Assembly (NCBI RefSeq): GCF_000430765.1
Contig: NZ_KE387242.1
Coordinates: 228,767-292,766, forward strand
Direction: 5' to 3'
Origin: Peribacillus kribbensis DSM 17871
GTDB taxonomy: Bacteria; Bacillota; Bacilli; Bacillales; DSM-1321
DNA: 64,000 bases
The notes beneath the pieces were generated by a model, which ran no database searches, was not told the origin of the DNA, and was given only the letters and a program-made list of their open reading frames with translations. The position numbers and the translations under genes were made by a program. Below, one piece after another: positions 30,401 through 38,516 of this stretch (position 1 is its first letter; every line of letters begins with the position of its first letter).

Positions 30401-31070
30401 AGTGCTGTATACAGACGGTATCACGCAGCTGCAGCCAGTTTCTTGGGAAAGAATAAGCAGCCAGCAATACCAGAAGCCCGGTGAGATTTCTGTCGAGGGC
30501 TATGTTTTCGGTACAACAAGGAAGGCGAAAGCGGTGGTCCGTGTAACCAATGATTACAAAGCAGATTCCAATCTTGCACTGGCGGCAGGCCAGCTGCAGG
30601 CAAAAACAGGAGCCAGCTTCAGCGGCAGTGCGGGTACCGTTCCGGCGGCCCTGAATGATGGGAATATAGGATCAGGAGGATGGTCCAATCAATATTCCAT
30701 CGCAGCTACTTCCAACCTTCCTGCGATGTCTGGTGCAAGAAAAGAAGACTGGGTGGAGCTCAAGTGGAACAGGCCGCAGACAGTGGACAACACCTCTGCC
30801 TATTTTACCGTCAATTCTTCCAATAGCCTGCCCTCCAAGATTGAGGTAACCTATTGGAACGGTAAAGAATATGTCCCGGCTCCCCATCAAAAAGTGAAAT
30901 GGGCGGATGCATCAAACAAACCCGTCATGATCACCTTTGACTCTGTATCAACATCCAGGATTCGTTATACCATGACGAGCGGTTCACCAGGAAGCTCAAG
31001 CGGCAATGTAACGATTGTGGAACTGGAGGTCTTCGGAAAAGAGGTAAATTATAAACCCGGAGAATATTAA
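27462..31070 (+). CDS. Giant secreted GH2 glycosidase with Ig-like repeats and discoidin-like end
   Basis: 1202 residues. Signal peptide LKDMYSGLLAVLVTGSLMTA precedes the GH2 sugar-binding domain (SLDFDQNWKFAL, WRTLNLPHDWSIE). The barrel has acid/base E455 in WSIGNEIPDS and, by motif alignment with DUF4982-type enzymes, nucleophile E537 in LFESESSSETSTRG. DUF4982-like and GH2 carboxyl domains follow, then two Big_4-type Ig repeats (about 880-1030; VKAGERPELPAKVEGVYADG and the second VPTGTAPSLPDSVKVLYTDG), and a discoidin/F5-8-like domain (about 1035-1195). GAGGAGGGAAGAAAGAG precedes the start. It is 86 bp behind the first glycosidase, so both probably attack the same glycan. Confidence 0.9.
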   Translation: MKPLKDMYSGLLAVLVTGSLMTATIPQQVTAAKSEEPAAEQISYQKQRSLDFDQNWKFALVNTKDITDPDGRYENAESPEYNDSSWRTLNLPHDWSIEQKPSAEPPAEAGTGFLDGGLGWYRKKFTLPAAMKDKKISIEFDGVYMDSSVYINGHLLGTHPYGYTGFSYDISEWAHTDGKTPNVIAVKVQNKLPTSRWYSGSGIYRDVRLTITDSIHVKRWGTFVTTPDLEATLQKGYANVHVQTDISNETGKEQKAELFTKIIDSDGKIVAKNSSPAVLTNSKSMEETLRVKNPKLWSTEQPYLYSVESEIKVDGKTVDTYSTPFGIRYFKLDPDKGFSLNGRFMKIQGVNMHHDLGALGSATNYDAVYRQLKIMKSMGVNAVRTSHNPPSPDVLRACNELGMVMMVEAFDAWVTPKRPNDYARFFNEYSDRDIKEMVNSAKNWPAVILWSIGNEIPDSTRTIGVGITDKLMQDIRSVDTTRPITIGSDKYRSVPRDGTVQDQIARKVDALGLNYNNAASVDLLHQKYPNLILFESESSSETSTRGVYKDPGSLNTPVDYTPGQMGTSSYDNNLASWTFSGEYGLKKDRDRAFFAGQFLWSGFDYLGEPTPYWDNFPVKSSFFGAVDTAGFAKDAYYLYKSQWTKEPMVHLVPMNWTNYKPGEEVDVWAYSNVDTVELFLNGKSLGVRTFDEKKTLDGRSYLETTEASGDEKNQKDGAFPGSYTSPNGSAGKLHLTWKVPFEKGTLTAIAKKNGKQVAKDEIKTAGDPYTLKLTPDKKVIQADGKSLSFVTAEVVDENGTVVPDADPSIHFEVKGGRLAGVDNGRQESSESYQSSNREAFNGKALAIIQSGTNAGPITISAESENLIPQTAVIFADKKSGGHNLIGIEPVEIRVKAGERPELPAKVEGVYADGTVQSLAVNWTGISKLGGKKLSYTIHGRVKGTAEKAEAVVSVYDVKKIEEYHTAVPTGTAPSLPDSVKVLYTDGITQLQPVSWERISSQQYQKPGEISVEGYVFGTTRKAKAVVRVTNDYKADSNLALAAGQLQAKTGASFSGSAGTVPAALNDGNIGSGGWSNQYSIAATSNLPAMSGARKEDWVELKWNRPQTVDNTSAYFTVNSSNSLPSKIEVTYWNGKEYVPAPHQKVKWADASNKPVMITFDSVSTSRIRYTMTSGSPGSSSGNVTIVELEVFGKEVNYKPGEY

Positions 31071-31077
31071 ACTTCTG

Positions 31078-31116
31078 CAAAAAACCATCTGGCCTGGCTG
31101 GATGGTTTTTTGTTGT
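31078..31116 (+). terminator. Intrinsic terminator of the glycosidase operon
   Basis: AAAAAACCATC and GATGGTTTTTT pair across TGGCCTGGCTG. Confidence 0.85.
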
Positions 31117-31148
31117 GTCGGACTTTAAAAAAATTCACTTGTTTATTG

Positions 31149-31165
31149 ATACCCTAGCCGGGTAT
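31149..31165 (+). promoter_or_regulatory. CsoR-type operator upstream of the DUF4396 gene, site C
   Basis: ATACCC-TAGCC-GGGTAT, a perfect six-base inverted repeat with a five-base centre, followed by GG. Copper-sensing CsoR sites of bacilli have this TACCC-N5-GGGTA layout, whereas the two CstR-type sites in this window have a four-base centre. It lies 30-50 bp before the gene at 31204, where a repressor would act. Confidence 0.6.
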
Positions 31166-31203
31166 GGAATAAAGAAGCAAACGATTAAGGAGGAATGAAC
31201 CCA

Positions 31204-31905
31204 TTGAACTGGCTAACCATCATATCCTATATCTGCGTGTTCCTTGGCATTTTTTCAGCCTTGGTCATTGCAGCTGATTTATTCCATTATCCTCAGAAAA
31301 TGAAGGTCATGAACATCGTATGGCCGATCAATGGCCTTTATTTGGGACCAATTGGAATATGGGCCTATTGGAAGGTGGGACGTGTCAAAAAAGACACCCA
31401 TCATGGCCGCTCTTCAAAAAAGGAAGATCCTATGCATGAGGACAAGCCCTTTTGGCAGAGCGTATTTATTTCCACCAGCCACTGTTCTGGGGGATGCACA
31501 CTGGGCGATGCCTTTGGTGCTCCTCTAGTCTTTCTGACCGGCTGGACGATTTTAGGATCTACCTTATTCACCCACTATACAGTTGAATTCATTTTGGCGT
31601 ATGTTTTTGGGGTGTTTTTTCAGGTATTCTCCATCGTCCCCATGAGCAGAAAAATGGGAAACAAGATGGGCTGGGGGAAGGGGTTTGTCGAGGCGGTTAA
31701 AGCGGATACGCTATCTCTTATTGCATTTGAAATCGGGATGTTCGGCTGGATGGCCATTGTCCATTTTTTCCTATTTTCTAAAACACCAGAGCCTAATACC
31801 ATGGTATATTGGTTTATGATGCAGATTGCCATGATCTTGGGGGCAGCCACCAGCTTTCCGGCTAATTGGTTTTTAGTCAAAAAAGGCATTAAACATGCGA
31901 TGTAG
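31204..31905 (+). CDS. DUF4396 multi-pass membrane protein with a Cys-rich metal-like motif
   Basis: About 233 residues with five to six transmembrane segments. A conserved loop reads STSHCSGGCTLGDAFGAPLV, with H and two C placed like a metal or sulfur site. The ATG at 31195 is one base from AGGAGG, so TTG 31204 (LNWLTIISYI) is the better start. A histidine-rich linker (KKDTHHGRSSKK) follows the second helix. DUF4396 has no firmly established function; a CsoR-type operator in front suggests copper or sulfane-sulfur control. The downstream lipoprotein gene starts 76 bp later and may be co-transcribed. Confidence 0.82.
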   Translation: MNWLTIISYICVFLGIFSALVIAADLFHYPQKMKVMNIVWPINGLYLGPIGIWAYWKVGRVKKDTHHGRSSKKEDPMHEDKPFWQSVFISTSHCSGGCTLGDAFGAPLVFLTGWTILGSTLFTHYTVEFILAYVFGVFFQVFSIVPMSRKMGNKMGWGKGFVEAVKADTLSLIAFEIGMFGWMAIVHFFLFSKTPEPNTMVYWFMMQIAMILGAATSFPANWFLVKKGIKHAM

Positions 31906-31981
31906 GGAAGCGCTGACGCAAACCCAATCCCGAGTATCAGCTTCTATTCCGGGTAATAAAATAATAAGGGAGGGAACGCCA

Positions 31982-32854
31982 ATGAAAACAAAATTAATTG
32001 CACTGGCGGTCACGGCTCTTGCACTTGTTTTATCGAGCTGTTCAGCGGATGAAGCAAAAGATACTGACGGAAAGAAACCTGTCAGCCAGAGCAAAGACAC
32101 TAAGCAGGAAACGAATAAGGAGCAGGAGCAGACAAGTACCAATCATGCTTCAGACCCTGTAAGCACAGACAGCACTGCGGCAGAGGATGACGACGCTGCC
32201 CCGAAAAGTAATCTAACGCAGGATGAAGTCATCACGAAAGTGAAGGATGAGCTTAAAATGAAGAACACAGCTCTTCCTTCGTCATTTCCGCTTGAAAAGA
32301 GCAGACAGTTATCAGCCTCGATTGAAGAGAACGAGGATCAGTCCTATAAAGTGGTGTTTTTTGAGACTAAAGGATCGGTTCCCATTAATGATGACTCACT
32401 AACGCCAGATGGGAATGTGCCGATTGCAGCCACAGTTTCTGCAAAGACCTATCAAGATGCCAAATCTGCCGCAGAGACTTTTTCAGACATGAATCTGGAC
32501 TCCATCCCGGAAGATATGCAAGTGGATCTCGGACATGGAATCAAAGGCATGGAAGAAGGAGGCGCAGGACATCACCACTTAAGCTGGCAGGAGGGGAAAT
32601 GGATCCTACATATCGATACGATTTCAGAGGATCAGATGGATAATGCCGGCATTGCGAAAGTCATGGTGAATTATTTAGAGGACGATATGCTTCCTGCCCC
32701 TAAGGATCATGGCCGGGTAGAGGCTGTCTATAAACCTGGAGGAAAATCCGTACACAATGTACTTTCCTGGCAGGAGGGCCCGGTCATTTATCGGATAGAG
32801 ACCGATAAAGTCCCTCTCGATGCATTAAAGATGGCGGTATCTGTAAATCCATAA
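31982..32854 (+). CDS. Lipoprotein of 290 residues, hypothetical
   Basis: Signal MKTKLIALAVTALALVLSSC has a clear LSSC lipobox; AAGGGAGGGAACGCCA precedes the start. An acidic, low-complexity linker (about 25-75) leads to a domain with two related stretches, HHHLSWQEGKWILHIDT and HNVLSWQEGPVIYRIET, suggesting an internal duplication. Family not recognised. It should sit outside the membrane and may belong with the DUF4396 gene upstream. Confidence 0.7.
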   Translation: MKTKLIALAVTALALVLSSCSADEAKDTDGKKPVSQSKDTKQETNKEQEQTSTNHASDPVSTDSTAAEDDDAAPKSNLTQDEVITKVKDELKMKNTALPSSFPLEKSRQLSASIEENEDQSYKVVFFETKGSVPINDDSLTPDGNVPIAATVSAKTYQDAKSAAETFSDMNLDSIPEDMQVDLGHGIKGMEEGGAGHHHLSWQEGKWILHIDTISEDQMDNAGIAKVMVNYLEDDMLPAPKDHGRVEAVYKPGGKSVHNVLSWQEGPVIYRIETDKVPLDALKMAVSVNP

Positions 32855-32969
32855 ATACCGCTGGTGGGTCACGGATGGGATACTGGAAGAGGGAAAGAGC
32901 AGAAGGCTGTCATCCACGGCAGGCTCTCTCAGTGCACTATAACCCTAATTGGAAGAAGGAGGATGTTCC

Positions 32970-33146
32970 ATGGACAAAAAAGAAATCGAATATAAAATTG
33001 CCGAGTTAAAGGATGAATACCTGCAGCTTCAGCATAATCTTGAAAAATTGGAGTTTGTAAACGGAAATCTATCTCCTCTAGAAAAAAGACTGTCCGTAAT
33101 CGAGGATGAATTGAGTTCCTTGAATCAGATGCTGCGGAATGTGTAA
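32970..33146 (+). CDS. Small coiled-coil protein (58 aa), SE1832-like
   Basis: MDKKEIEYKIAELKDEYLQL opens a wholly helical, heptad-patterned protein ending LSSLNQMLRNV. AGAAGGAGGATGTTCC gives a strong ribosome site and fixes the ATG at 32970. It resembles the small SE1832-type family of Firmicutes as remembered; function is not known. Confidence 0.66.
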   Translation: MDKKEIEYKIAELKDEYLQLQHNLEKLEFVNGNLSPLEKRLSVIEDELSSLNQMLRNV

Positions 33147-33222
33147 GTCGCTTCTTTAAGGCTTCATCAAATTTTTTTAAAAGGCCATACTAAAAAATAT
33201 TGATGAAGTTAGGAGCGATCAT

Positions 33223-33534
33223 ATGCCTCGCAAGCCTGCACAAACGAATGAAGAAAATACAGACAAGGTTGTACCGTTGACTGCCAACTCCACTCAAGAA
33301 GATGTAAACAGCAAGCTCACCCGCATGCTGGCTTCTGTGCTGGAATATTTGTCAGATGATGAAGTAGAAGAGATTGATATTGAATACATATTGGATAAAA
33401 CGGAAGGCATGCGGGAGTGGTGGAAGAATTATCAGGAAAATAACCGGCAGAAGATTGAAGAGGAAATTAGAAACCGGCTCGGCGAACTGTCTTTGGAGGA
33501 CCTTCATAAGATCCGTGAACAGATAAAGGATTAG
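33223..33534 (+). CDS. Small acidic helical protein (103 aa), hypothetical
   Basis: Starts MPRKPAQTNEENTDKVVPLT behind TTAGGAGCGATCAT. Disordered amino end, then helices (SKLTRMLASVLEYLSDDEVE, WWKNYQENNRQKIEEEIRNR, LSLEDLHKIREQIKD). No membrane segment. No family recognised. A hairpin follows. Confidence 0.62.
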   Translation: MPRKPAQTNEENTDKVVPLTANSTQEDVNSKLTRMLASVLEYLSDDEVEEIDIEYILDKTEGMREWWKNYQENNRQKIEEEIRNRLGELSLEDLHKIREQIKD

Positions 33535-33556
33535 AAATTGCAGATTTTGAATAAAA

Positions 33557-33593
33557 ATGGAGACCAGTTCATAAAATATGGACAGGTCTCCAT
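33557..33593 (+). terminator. Hairpin after the 103-residue gene
   Basis: ATGGAGACC...GGTCTCCAT stem with a 19-base loop; T run poor. Lies between the plus-strand gene and the minus-strand YjcZ-type gene. Confidence 0.5.
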
Positions 33594-33626
33594 TCTGTTG
33601 CACAAAAACAGGGACATTACAGTGTT

Positions 33627-33728
33627 CTAACAGCCGCCATAACCGCCAACAAAAGTAGCCCCAATAATTATGAGCAGTATGAAAAGCACTACGATTAATG
33701 CGAAACCGCCGCCGTACCCACCTGACAT
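33627..33728 (-). CDS. YjcZ-family sporulation miniprotein (33 aa)
   Basis: MSGGYGGGFALIVVLFILLI, then IIGATFVGGYGGC: glycine-tyrosine-rich ends around one hydrophobic helix, the hallmark of the YjcZ family of spore-associated miniproteins. GGAGGGATATAC precedes the ATG. Small enough to be skipped by most gene finders. Its presence supports a spore-forming host; expression is presumably in the mother cell or forespore during sporulation (family knowledge). Confidence 0.88.
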   Translation of the reverse strand: MSGGYGGGFALIVVLFILLIIIGATFVGGYGGC

Positions 33729-33889
33729 GTATATCCCTCCTTTTTCTTTAAGCTCAAAATACGATATGAAAGAAATAAAGTGTTGTTAAGGCAGAAGCTT
33801 ATTTATCAATTAAAAAGGCTTAATATTTCTTCAGGAAAGAAGAAAACCTAGATAAAAAAATTGATACAGTACTCCTATATTCCGATTCT

Positions 33890-34036
33890 TTATTTTCCCC
33901 AAAACAAGAGTCCAATGATAATCAACAAAAGCAATAAAATTAAAAGAATTAAACATAGATTACCGAAAGAATATCCCTGCTGATTTTCTTCCCTTTCTTG
34001 TTCGGTATTATGATGGCCAAACCAGTCATTGAACAT
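33890..34036 (-). CDS. 48-residue tail-anchored membrane miniprotein
   Basis: MFNDWFGHHNTEQEREENQQ then GYSFGNLCLILLILLLLLII ending IGLLFWGK. A polar head and one carboxyl-terminal helix; AGGTGGTGAAAAG precedes the ATG. It lies 160 bp upstream of, and on the same strand as, the YjcZ-type gene, so both may belong to the sporulation programme. No family assigned. Confidence 0.72.
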   Translation of the reverse strand: MFNDWFGHHNTEQEREENQQGYSFGNLCLILLILLLLLIIIGLLFWGK

Positions 34037-34202
34037 CTTTTCACCACCTGATAATTCATGCCTTGGGTCATAATAAGTCCTTTATCTATACATATGGCCA
34101 AGCAGGGGAGCCTGTTAAGGCGAACATCCATAAATGTAGTTTTGCAAAATCCTTTACATTTTTCTTTTCCAGAAGTAGTATAAATTTACATACATATTTA
34201 CC

Positions 34203-34293
34203 TGCTGGGGGTGCCCTGATTTGAGGGCTGAGAGAGAAATCAATTTCTTAACCCTTTGGACCTGATCTGGATCGTACCAGCGTAGGAAAGCAA
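34203..34293 (+). ncRNA. TPP riboswitch 1 (upstream of a tandem pair)
   Basis: All conserved THI-box parts are present: GGGGGTGCCCTG, GGGCTGAGA, ACCCTTTGGACCTGATCTGG, and GTACCAGCGTAGGAAAG. It binds thiamine pyrophosphate in the nascent transcript and is followed by its own intrinsic terminator at 34329. Confidence 0.95.
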
Positions 34294-34328
34294 CAAGAAA
34301 ATGTCTTCGGTATTTTCTAGTTATCTGC

Positions 34329-34358
34329 GCCAGGTCCTTTCCACAGGGTCTGGCTTTT
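34329..34358 (+). terminator. Expression-platform terminator of TPP riboswitch 1
   Basis: GCCAGGTCC and GGGTCTGGC pair over nine bases (two wobble pairs), then TTTT. Expected to form when TPP is bound. Confidence 0.75.
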
Positions 34359-34415
34359 GCCGGTTTTCCTGCTATTTGGCAAGCGGTAATATGTCTAATT
34401 TGAACAAAGATCATT

Positions 34416-34506
34416 CACTAGGGGATCCCTTGATAAGGGCTGAGAGCAGAGTAGTTACTTTGAAACCCTCATAACCTGAACAGGTTCGTACCTGCGTAGG
34501 AAAGTG
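34416..34506 (+). ncRNA. TPP riboswitch 2 (downstream of the pair)
   Basis: CACTAGGGGATCCC, AGGGCTGAGAGC, AACCTGAACAGGTTCGTACC, TGCGTAGGAAAGTG: a complete second THI box with a P1 stem CACT/AGTG. Also followed by its own terminator. Two complete transcriptional switches in series give a steeper response to TPP, as studied for a tandem TPP pair before B. anthracis tenA. Confidence 0.94.
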
Positions 34507-34542
34507 CTGAGCTGTTTTTGTGTATCTATCTTACACGAGACC

Positions 34543-34577
34543 AACCACCTTTCTTTTTCGGGAAGGTGGTTTTTTAT
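34543..34577 (+). terminator. Expression-platform terminator of TPP riboswitch 2
   Basis: AACCACCTTTC and GAAGGTGGTT pair, then TTTTTATTT; a strong intrinsic terminator before tenI. Confidence 0.85.
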
Positions 34578-34753
34578 TTGTAGTCTCTTTCGTAAAATCA
34601 GCGTTCCTTTATATCATAAGGCTCTTTTTTAAAAATATTGGTGTTTTTTTAAGACTTCTGAGAGAGGATCTCATTGTTAAATCAACCACCTTGTTCCAAA
34701 GCAACAAAGTTTGCGAAAACAGCCTAACTTAAAGACAAGGAGGAGAGGAGAAG

Positions 34754-35371
34754 TTGGACCTGATTGCAGTAACGGATGGCCGGCATTCTGACAAAGAGCT
34801 TCTGTCCATCATTATCCAAATCAAAGATCATGTGGATTTTGTACATATCCGGGAAAAGACAAAACCCGCAGGCGGGCTTTTTGCCCTTCTGCACGCGTTG
34901 ATCGAGAGTGGAGTCCCGAGAGAAAAAATCGTGGTGAATGACCGGCTGGATTTAGCTCTCCTTCATAAGGTGCATGGCGTTCATCTTCCAGGGCTCGGCC
35001 TTCCAGTGAGAGCCATCCGGGAGCAGTTTCCACATTTGAAAATCGGCAGATCGGTCCATTCTTTTGCTGAGGCTGAGCTTGCTGAAAAAGAAGGAGCTGA
35101 TTATATGCTGTACGGCCATATTTATGAAACACATAGTAAAAAAGGACGGATGCCTCGCGGATTAACTGAAATGAGCCTGATTACGCAATCTATAAATCTG
35201 CCAATCTATGCTATAGGAGGCGTCACACCTGAACGAGTTAATGAGCTGCGGCAGAAGAATTTGGCAGGAATCGCTGTGATGTCGGGTATTTTCGCTTCGG
35301 AAAACCCAGGAGAAGCTGCAAAAAGATATTTTGCAGCATGTAAGGAGGGACATGATGATTCCACATTATGA
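34754..35371 (+). CDS. tenI: Thiazole tautomerase TenI
   Basis: A 205-residue TIM-barrel protein of the ThiE/TenI family. ITVVNDRL-like VVNDRLDLALLHKVHGVHLP and phosphate-loop GGVTPERVNEL with IAVMSGIF are present. In B. subtilis TenI aromatises the ThiG thiazole product; context with thiO, thiS, thiG and thiF favours TenI over ThiE. Start is TTG 34754 behind AGGAGAGGAG. First gene of the operon here; tenA, which precedes tenI in B. subtilis, is absent and 34578-34753 shows no remnant. Confidence 0.88.
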   Translation: MDLIAVTDGRHSDKELLSIIIQIKDHVDFVHIREKTKPAGGLFALLHALIESGVPREKIVVNDRLDLALLHKVHGVHLPGLGLPVRAIREQFPHLKIGRSVHSFAEAELAEKEGADYMLYGHIYETHSKKGRMPRGLTEMSLITQSINLPIYAIGGVTPERVNELRQKNLAGIAVMSGIFASENPGEAAKRYFAACKEGHDDSTL

Positions 35372-36466
35372 TACAGCTGTCATAGGCGGGGGCATTATAG
35401 GGTGTGCGATTGCCTATTATTTATCAAAAGAAAAGATCCCCACCCTCGTATTGGAGAGCGGGGAAATCGGCGGAAAGGCAACCAGTGCAGCCGCTGGGAT
35501 GCTTGGGGCACATTCGGAATGTGAGGATCTTGACATCTTCTATCCTTTTGCCAGAAGCAGCCAGCTTGCGTATTTCAAGCTGCGGGATGAATTGAGGGAC
35601 GTAAGCGGGATCGATATCGAGCTGACTGAAGGAGGCATTTTTAAACTGGCTATTCAGATTCGGATATTAAAGAGCTTCAGCCTGCGCTTTCACTTCCAAC
35701 CGTGGACTGGCTGTCCCAGAAGGAACTATCGGAAAGGGAGGGGGCCGTCACTCCTCTCATCAAAGGAGCTGCTTTTATAAAAGATGATGTGCATGTGCTG
35801 CCGCTTTCGGTGTGCAGAGCTTTCAGCCATTCCGCACAAATCCTCGGGGCATCCATTCTGCCTCACCATCATGTATTGAACATACAAAAAAGCGGATCAA
35901 GCTATCACATTGAAACTTCTAATGGGGAGTTTGAGGCAAAGCATGTTGTAATCGCGAATGGAGTATGGGGGAGTGCTTTCTTTCACTCTCTGGGGCTTGG
36001 AGAGAGCCTTGTTCCAGTGAAAGGCGAATGCATCTCTGTACGGAACGATCATATGCCGCTAAAACACACTCTTTTCCATGAGCACAGCTATATCCTGCCC
36101 AGAAAAGGAAGACTCGTGATTGGCGCCACCATGGTGGAAAACGACTGGTCCGAAACCCCGGCACTCGGAGGAATCCAAAAGCTGATCATGAAGGCGAAAA
36201 GCATGCTGCCAGGCGTGGAGGACATGAAGCTGGAGTCCTGCTGGGCAGGCTTGCGGCCGCAGACCTTTGACAGAAAACCTTTTATCGGAAGACATCCAGA
36301 ACAGGAGCAGGTCTTTTTTGCAGCAGGACATTTCCGGAATGGAATTTTATTGGCTCCAGCTACCGCTGCCATGATCCGTGACCTGATTCTGGGAAGGCGT
36401 GTCCGGTCAGATTGGGCCGAGGCCTTCAAGGTAGACCGGCGTGCACCTGAACATGTAAGGAGGTGA
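35352..36466 (+). pseudogene. thiO: Glycine oxidase ThiO, disrupted by a single frameshift
   Basis: Starts at ATG 35352 behind AAGGAGGG with the FAD-binding IPHYDTAVIGGGIIGCAIAY and SAAAGMLGAH. At about 35653 one T is missing (GCTATTCAGATTCGG): the frame changes from EGGIFKLAI to SDSDIKELQPALSLPTVDWL, and continues normally through GECISVRNDH, GRLVIGATMVENDW and the ending RPQTFDRKPFIG, HFRNGILLAPATA. Everything else is intact, so this is either a very recent loss, a programmed or phase-variable slip, or a sequencing error. ThiO normally makes the glycine imine used by ThiG. Confidence 0.88.
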
Positions 36467-36470
36467 TGAG

Positions 36471-36674
36471 ATGACCGTCATGCTTAATGGAAAAGAAGTA
36501 CAGATTCCTGATCATATTGGGAGTGTACAGGACCTGCTAACGTATTACGAATTACATAATCGGATTGTGGTAGTGGAAGTGAATGCTGAGATAGTTTTAA
36601 AAGAACATTATACATCGCTTGGATTATCACAGGGTGACCGGATCGAAATGATTCATTTTGTAGGAGGAGGATGA
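36471..36674 (+). CDS. thiS: Sulfur carrier protein ThiS
   Basis: A 67-residue ubiquitin-fold protein, [20 protein letters not shown], ending MIHFVGGG. The carboxyl-terminal Gly-Gly is adenylated by ThiF and converted to thiocarboxylate, the sulfur donor for thiazole synthesis. Start lies six bases after thiO; its end overlaps thiG. Confidence 0.92.
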   Translation: MTVMLNGKEVQIPDHIGSVQDLLTYYELHNRIVVVEVNAEIVLKEHYTSLGLSQGDRIEMIHFVGGG

Positions 36675-37444
36675 ACATGTTAAAAATTGGAGAACAAGTC
36701 TTTCAATCACGCCTGCTGCTTGGCACGGGCAAATATCCATCTTTTGAAATCCAGAAGGAAGCTGTGGACGTTTCAGGTGCGGAAATCCTGACATTTGCCG
36801 TCAGAAGAATGAATATTTTTGAAGAATCACAGCCCAATTTTCTGGAACAGCTCGATTTAACCAAATATAAACTGCTTCCCAATACGGCAGGAGCAAAAAC
36901 AGCCGAGGAAGCTGTACGGATTGCCCGGCTGGCAAAGGCGTCCGGCTTATGTGACATGATTAAGGTCGAGGTGATCGGCTGTCAGAAATCCCTTCTGCCA
37001 GATCCGGTGGAGACGCTTAAGGCTTCTGAAATGCTTTTAGAGGAAAGATTCATTGTACTGCCTTATACATCGGATGATGTGGTCCTGGCCAGACGGCTGG
37101 AGGATCTGGGTGTCCATGCCATTATGCCCGGTGCATCGCCCATCGGATCTGGTAGGGGCATTATCAATCCATTAAACTTGCAATTGATCATAGAGCAGTC
37201 AAGAGTGCCTGTCATTGTCGACGCCGGAATAGGGTCGCCAAAGGACGCGGCGCATGCAATGGAGCTCGGGGCAGATGGAGTATTGTTAAATACCGCCGTA
37301 TCAGGAGCAAAGGACCCTGTCAAAATGGCCTCAGCCATGAAATTAGCCATTGAAGCAGGCCGTCTTGGGTTTGAAGCCGGAAGGATCAGCGAAAAAAACT
37401 ATGGCGTGGCCAGCAGTCCGTTAACCGGGATGGTTACGTCTTGA
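36671..37444 (+). CDS. thiG: Thiazole synthase ThiG
   Basis: A 257-residue TIM barrel. [28 protein letters not shown] with the Schiff-base lysine [18 protein letters not shown] and [20 protein letters not shown] with [13 protein letters not shown] are conserved. It condenses deoxyxylulose phosphate, dehydroglycine and ThiS thiocarboxylate. GTAGGAGGATGAAC places the start at 36671 or 36677. Overlaps thiS by four bases and thiF by four bases. Confidence 0.95.
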   Translation: MNMLKIGEQVFQSRLLLGTGKYPSFEIQKEAVDVSGAEILTFAVRRMNIFEESQPNFLEQLDLTKYKLLPNTAGAKTAEEAVRIARLAKASGLCDMIKVEVIGCQKSLLPDPVETLKASEMLLEERFIVLPYTSDDVVLARRLEDLGVHAIMPGASPIGSGRGIINPLNLQLIIEQSRVPVIVDAGIGSPKDAAHAMELGADGVLLNTAVSGAKDPVKMASAMKLAIEAGRLGFEAGRISEKNYGVASSPLTGMVTS

Positions 37445-38454
37445 ACGGGAGGTATTCCAGGCAGGAATTGTTTCCCCCTATCGGAAAGGCAGGACAGGAA
37501 AAAATCCAAAACTCCAAAGTCGCGATCATCGGTGCTGGCGCCCTTGGTTCTGCCAGTGCCGAGATGCTTGCGAGAGCCGGAGTCGGCCATATTACGATCG
37601 TGGACAGAGATTATGTGGAATGGAGCAATCTGCAGAGACAGCAGCTTTATACAGAGAGAGATGCAGAAGAACAAATCCCGAAAGCTGAAGCCGCCAAAAA
37701 CAGGCTGAAACAGATCAACAGCGGGATAACGATTGCAAGCAAAGTCATGGATATCCATGGTATGAATATTGAAGCGGTGATTAAGGGCCACACCGTTATA
37801 GTGGATGCCTCTGATAATTTTGAAACAAGGCTGATTGTGAATGATGCGGCCGTGAAGCAGGGAATTCCGTATATATATGGGGCTTGTGTAGGAAGCTACG
37901 GACTCACATATCCGGTTATCCCCGGTCAGACGCCCTGCCTTCAATGCCTGATCGATCACCTTCCCGCACAAGGAATGACCTGTGATACAGCCGGTGTCAT
38001 CAGCCCGGCGGTCCAGACGACAGCCGCCTATCAGGTAACCAGCACGCTCAAGGTGATCACAGGAAACTCCCTTGAGGCTGTGATTCAATCCTTTGATATG
38101 TGGAACGGACAGCATACTTCCATTCATGCACGACGGCTTCTCAATAAAAATTGCCCTGCCTGCGGAAAAGATCCAAGCTTTCCGTATCTGAACTATGAAA
38201 ACCTGACCAAAACCGCAGTCTTATGCGGAAGAGATACCGTCCAAATCAGGCCGGCTTCACATCGTGATTTGTCCCTGGAGGAAGTATCTCTTCACTTAAA
38301 GGAAGCGGCCGAGAAAATCAAGGTGACTCCGTATCTGGTGTCCTTCATTTATGAGAATCATAGGATTGTCCTGTTTAAGGATGGCCGAGCCTTGATTCAC
38401 GGAACCAATGATGTGAGTACGGCGAAGGGAATTTATAATCGGATCGTGGGGTAG
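37441..38454 (+). CDS. thiF: ThiS adenylyltransferase ThiF
   Basis: A 337-residue E1-like enzyme. The ATP loop [20 protein letters not shown], the Arg finger in [20 protein letters not shown] and two zinc CxxC pairs (CLQC and CPAC) are visible, with a rhodanese-free carboxyl end. TTG 37441 starts it inside the thiG stop. It activates the ThiS glycine. In B. subtilis thiD follows; here the operon ends and a palindromic repeat element occupies the 3' flank. Confidence 0.93.
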   Translation: MNGRYSRQELFPPIGKAGQEKIQNSKVAIIGAGALGSASAEMLARAGVGHITIVDRDYVEWSNLQRQQLYTERDAEEQIPKAEAAKNRLKQINSGITIASKVMDIHGMNIEAVIKGHTVIVDASDNFETRLIVNDAAVKQGIPYIYGACVGSYGLTYPVIPGQTPCLQCLIDHLPAQGMTCDTAGVISPAVQTTAAYQVTSTLKVITGNSLEAVIQSFDMWNGQHTSIHARRLLNKNCPACGKDPSFPYLNYENLTKTAVLCGRDTVQIRPASHRDLSLEEVSLHLKEAAEKIKVTPYLVSFIYENHRIVLFKDGRALIHGTNDVSTAKGIYNRIVG

Positions 38455-38516
38455 TTTAGAAGCTGTCCCGACCTGCTTTTGTTTTTTGTCTTGTCTGGAG
38501 GATCATCAGCATATGC

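Noticed and set aside
36471..36674. thiS taken as MoaD and thiF as MoeB
   Set aside because: Position between thiO and thiG under TPP riboswitches fixes them as thiamine genes.
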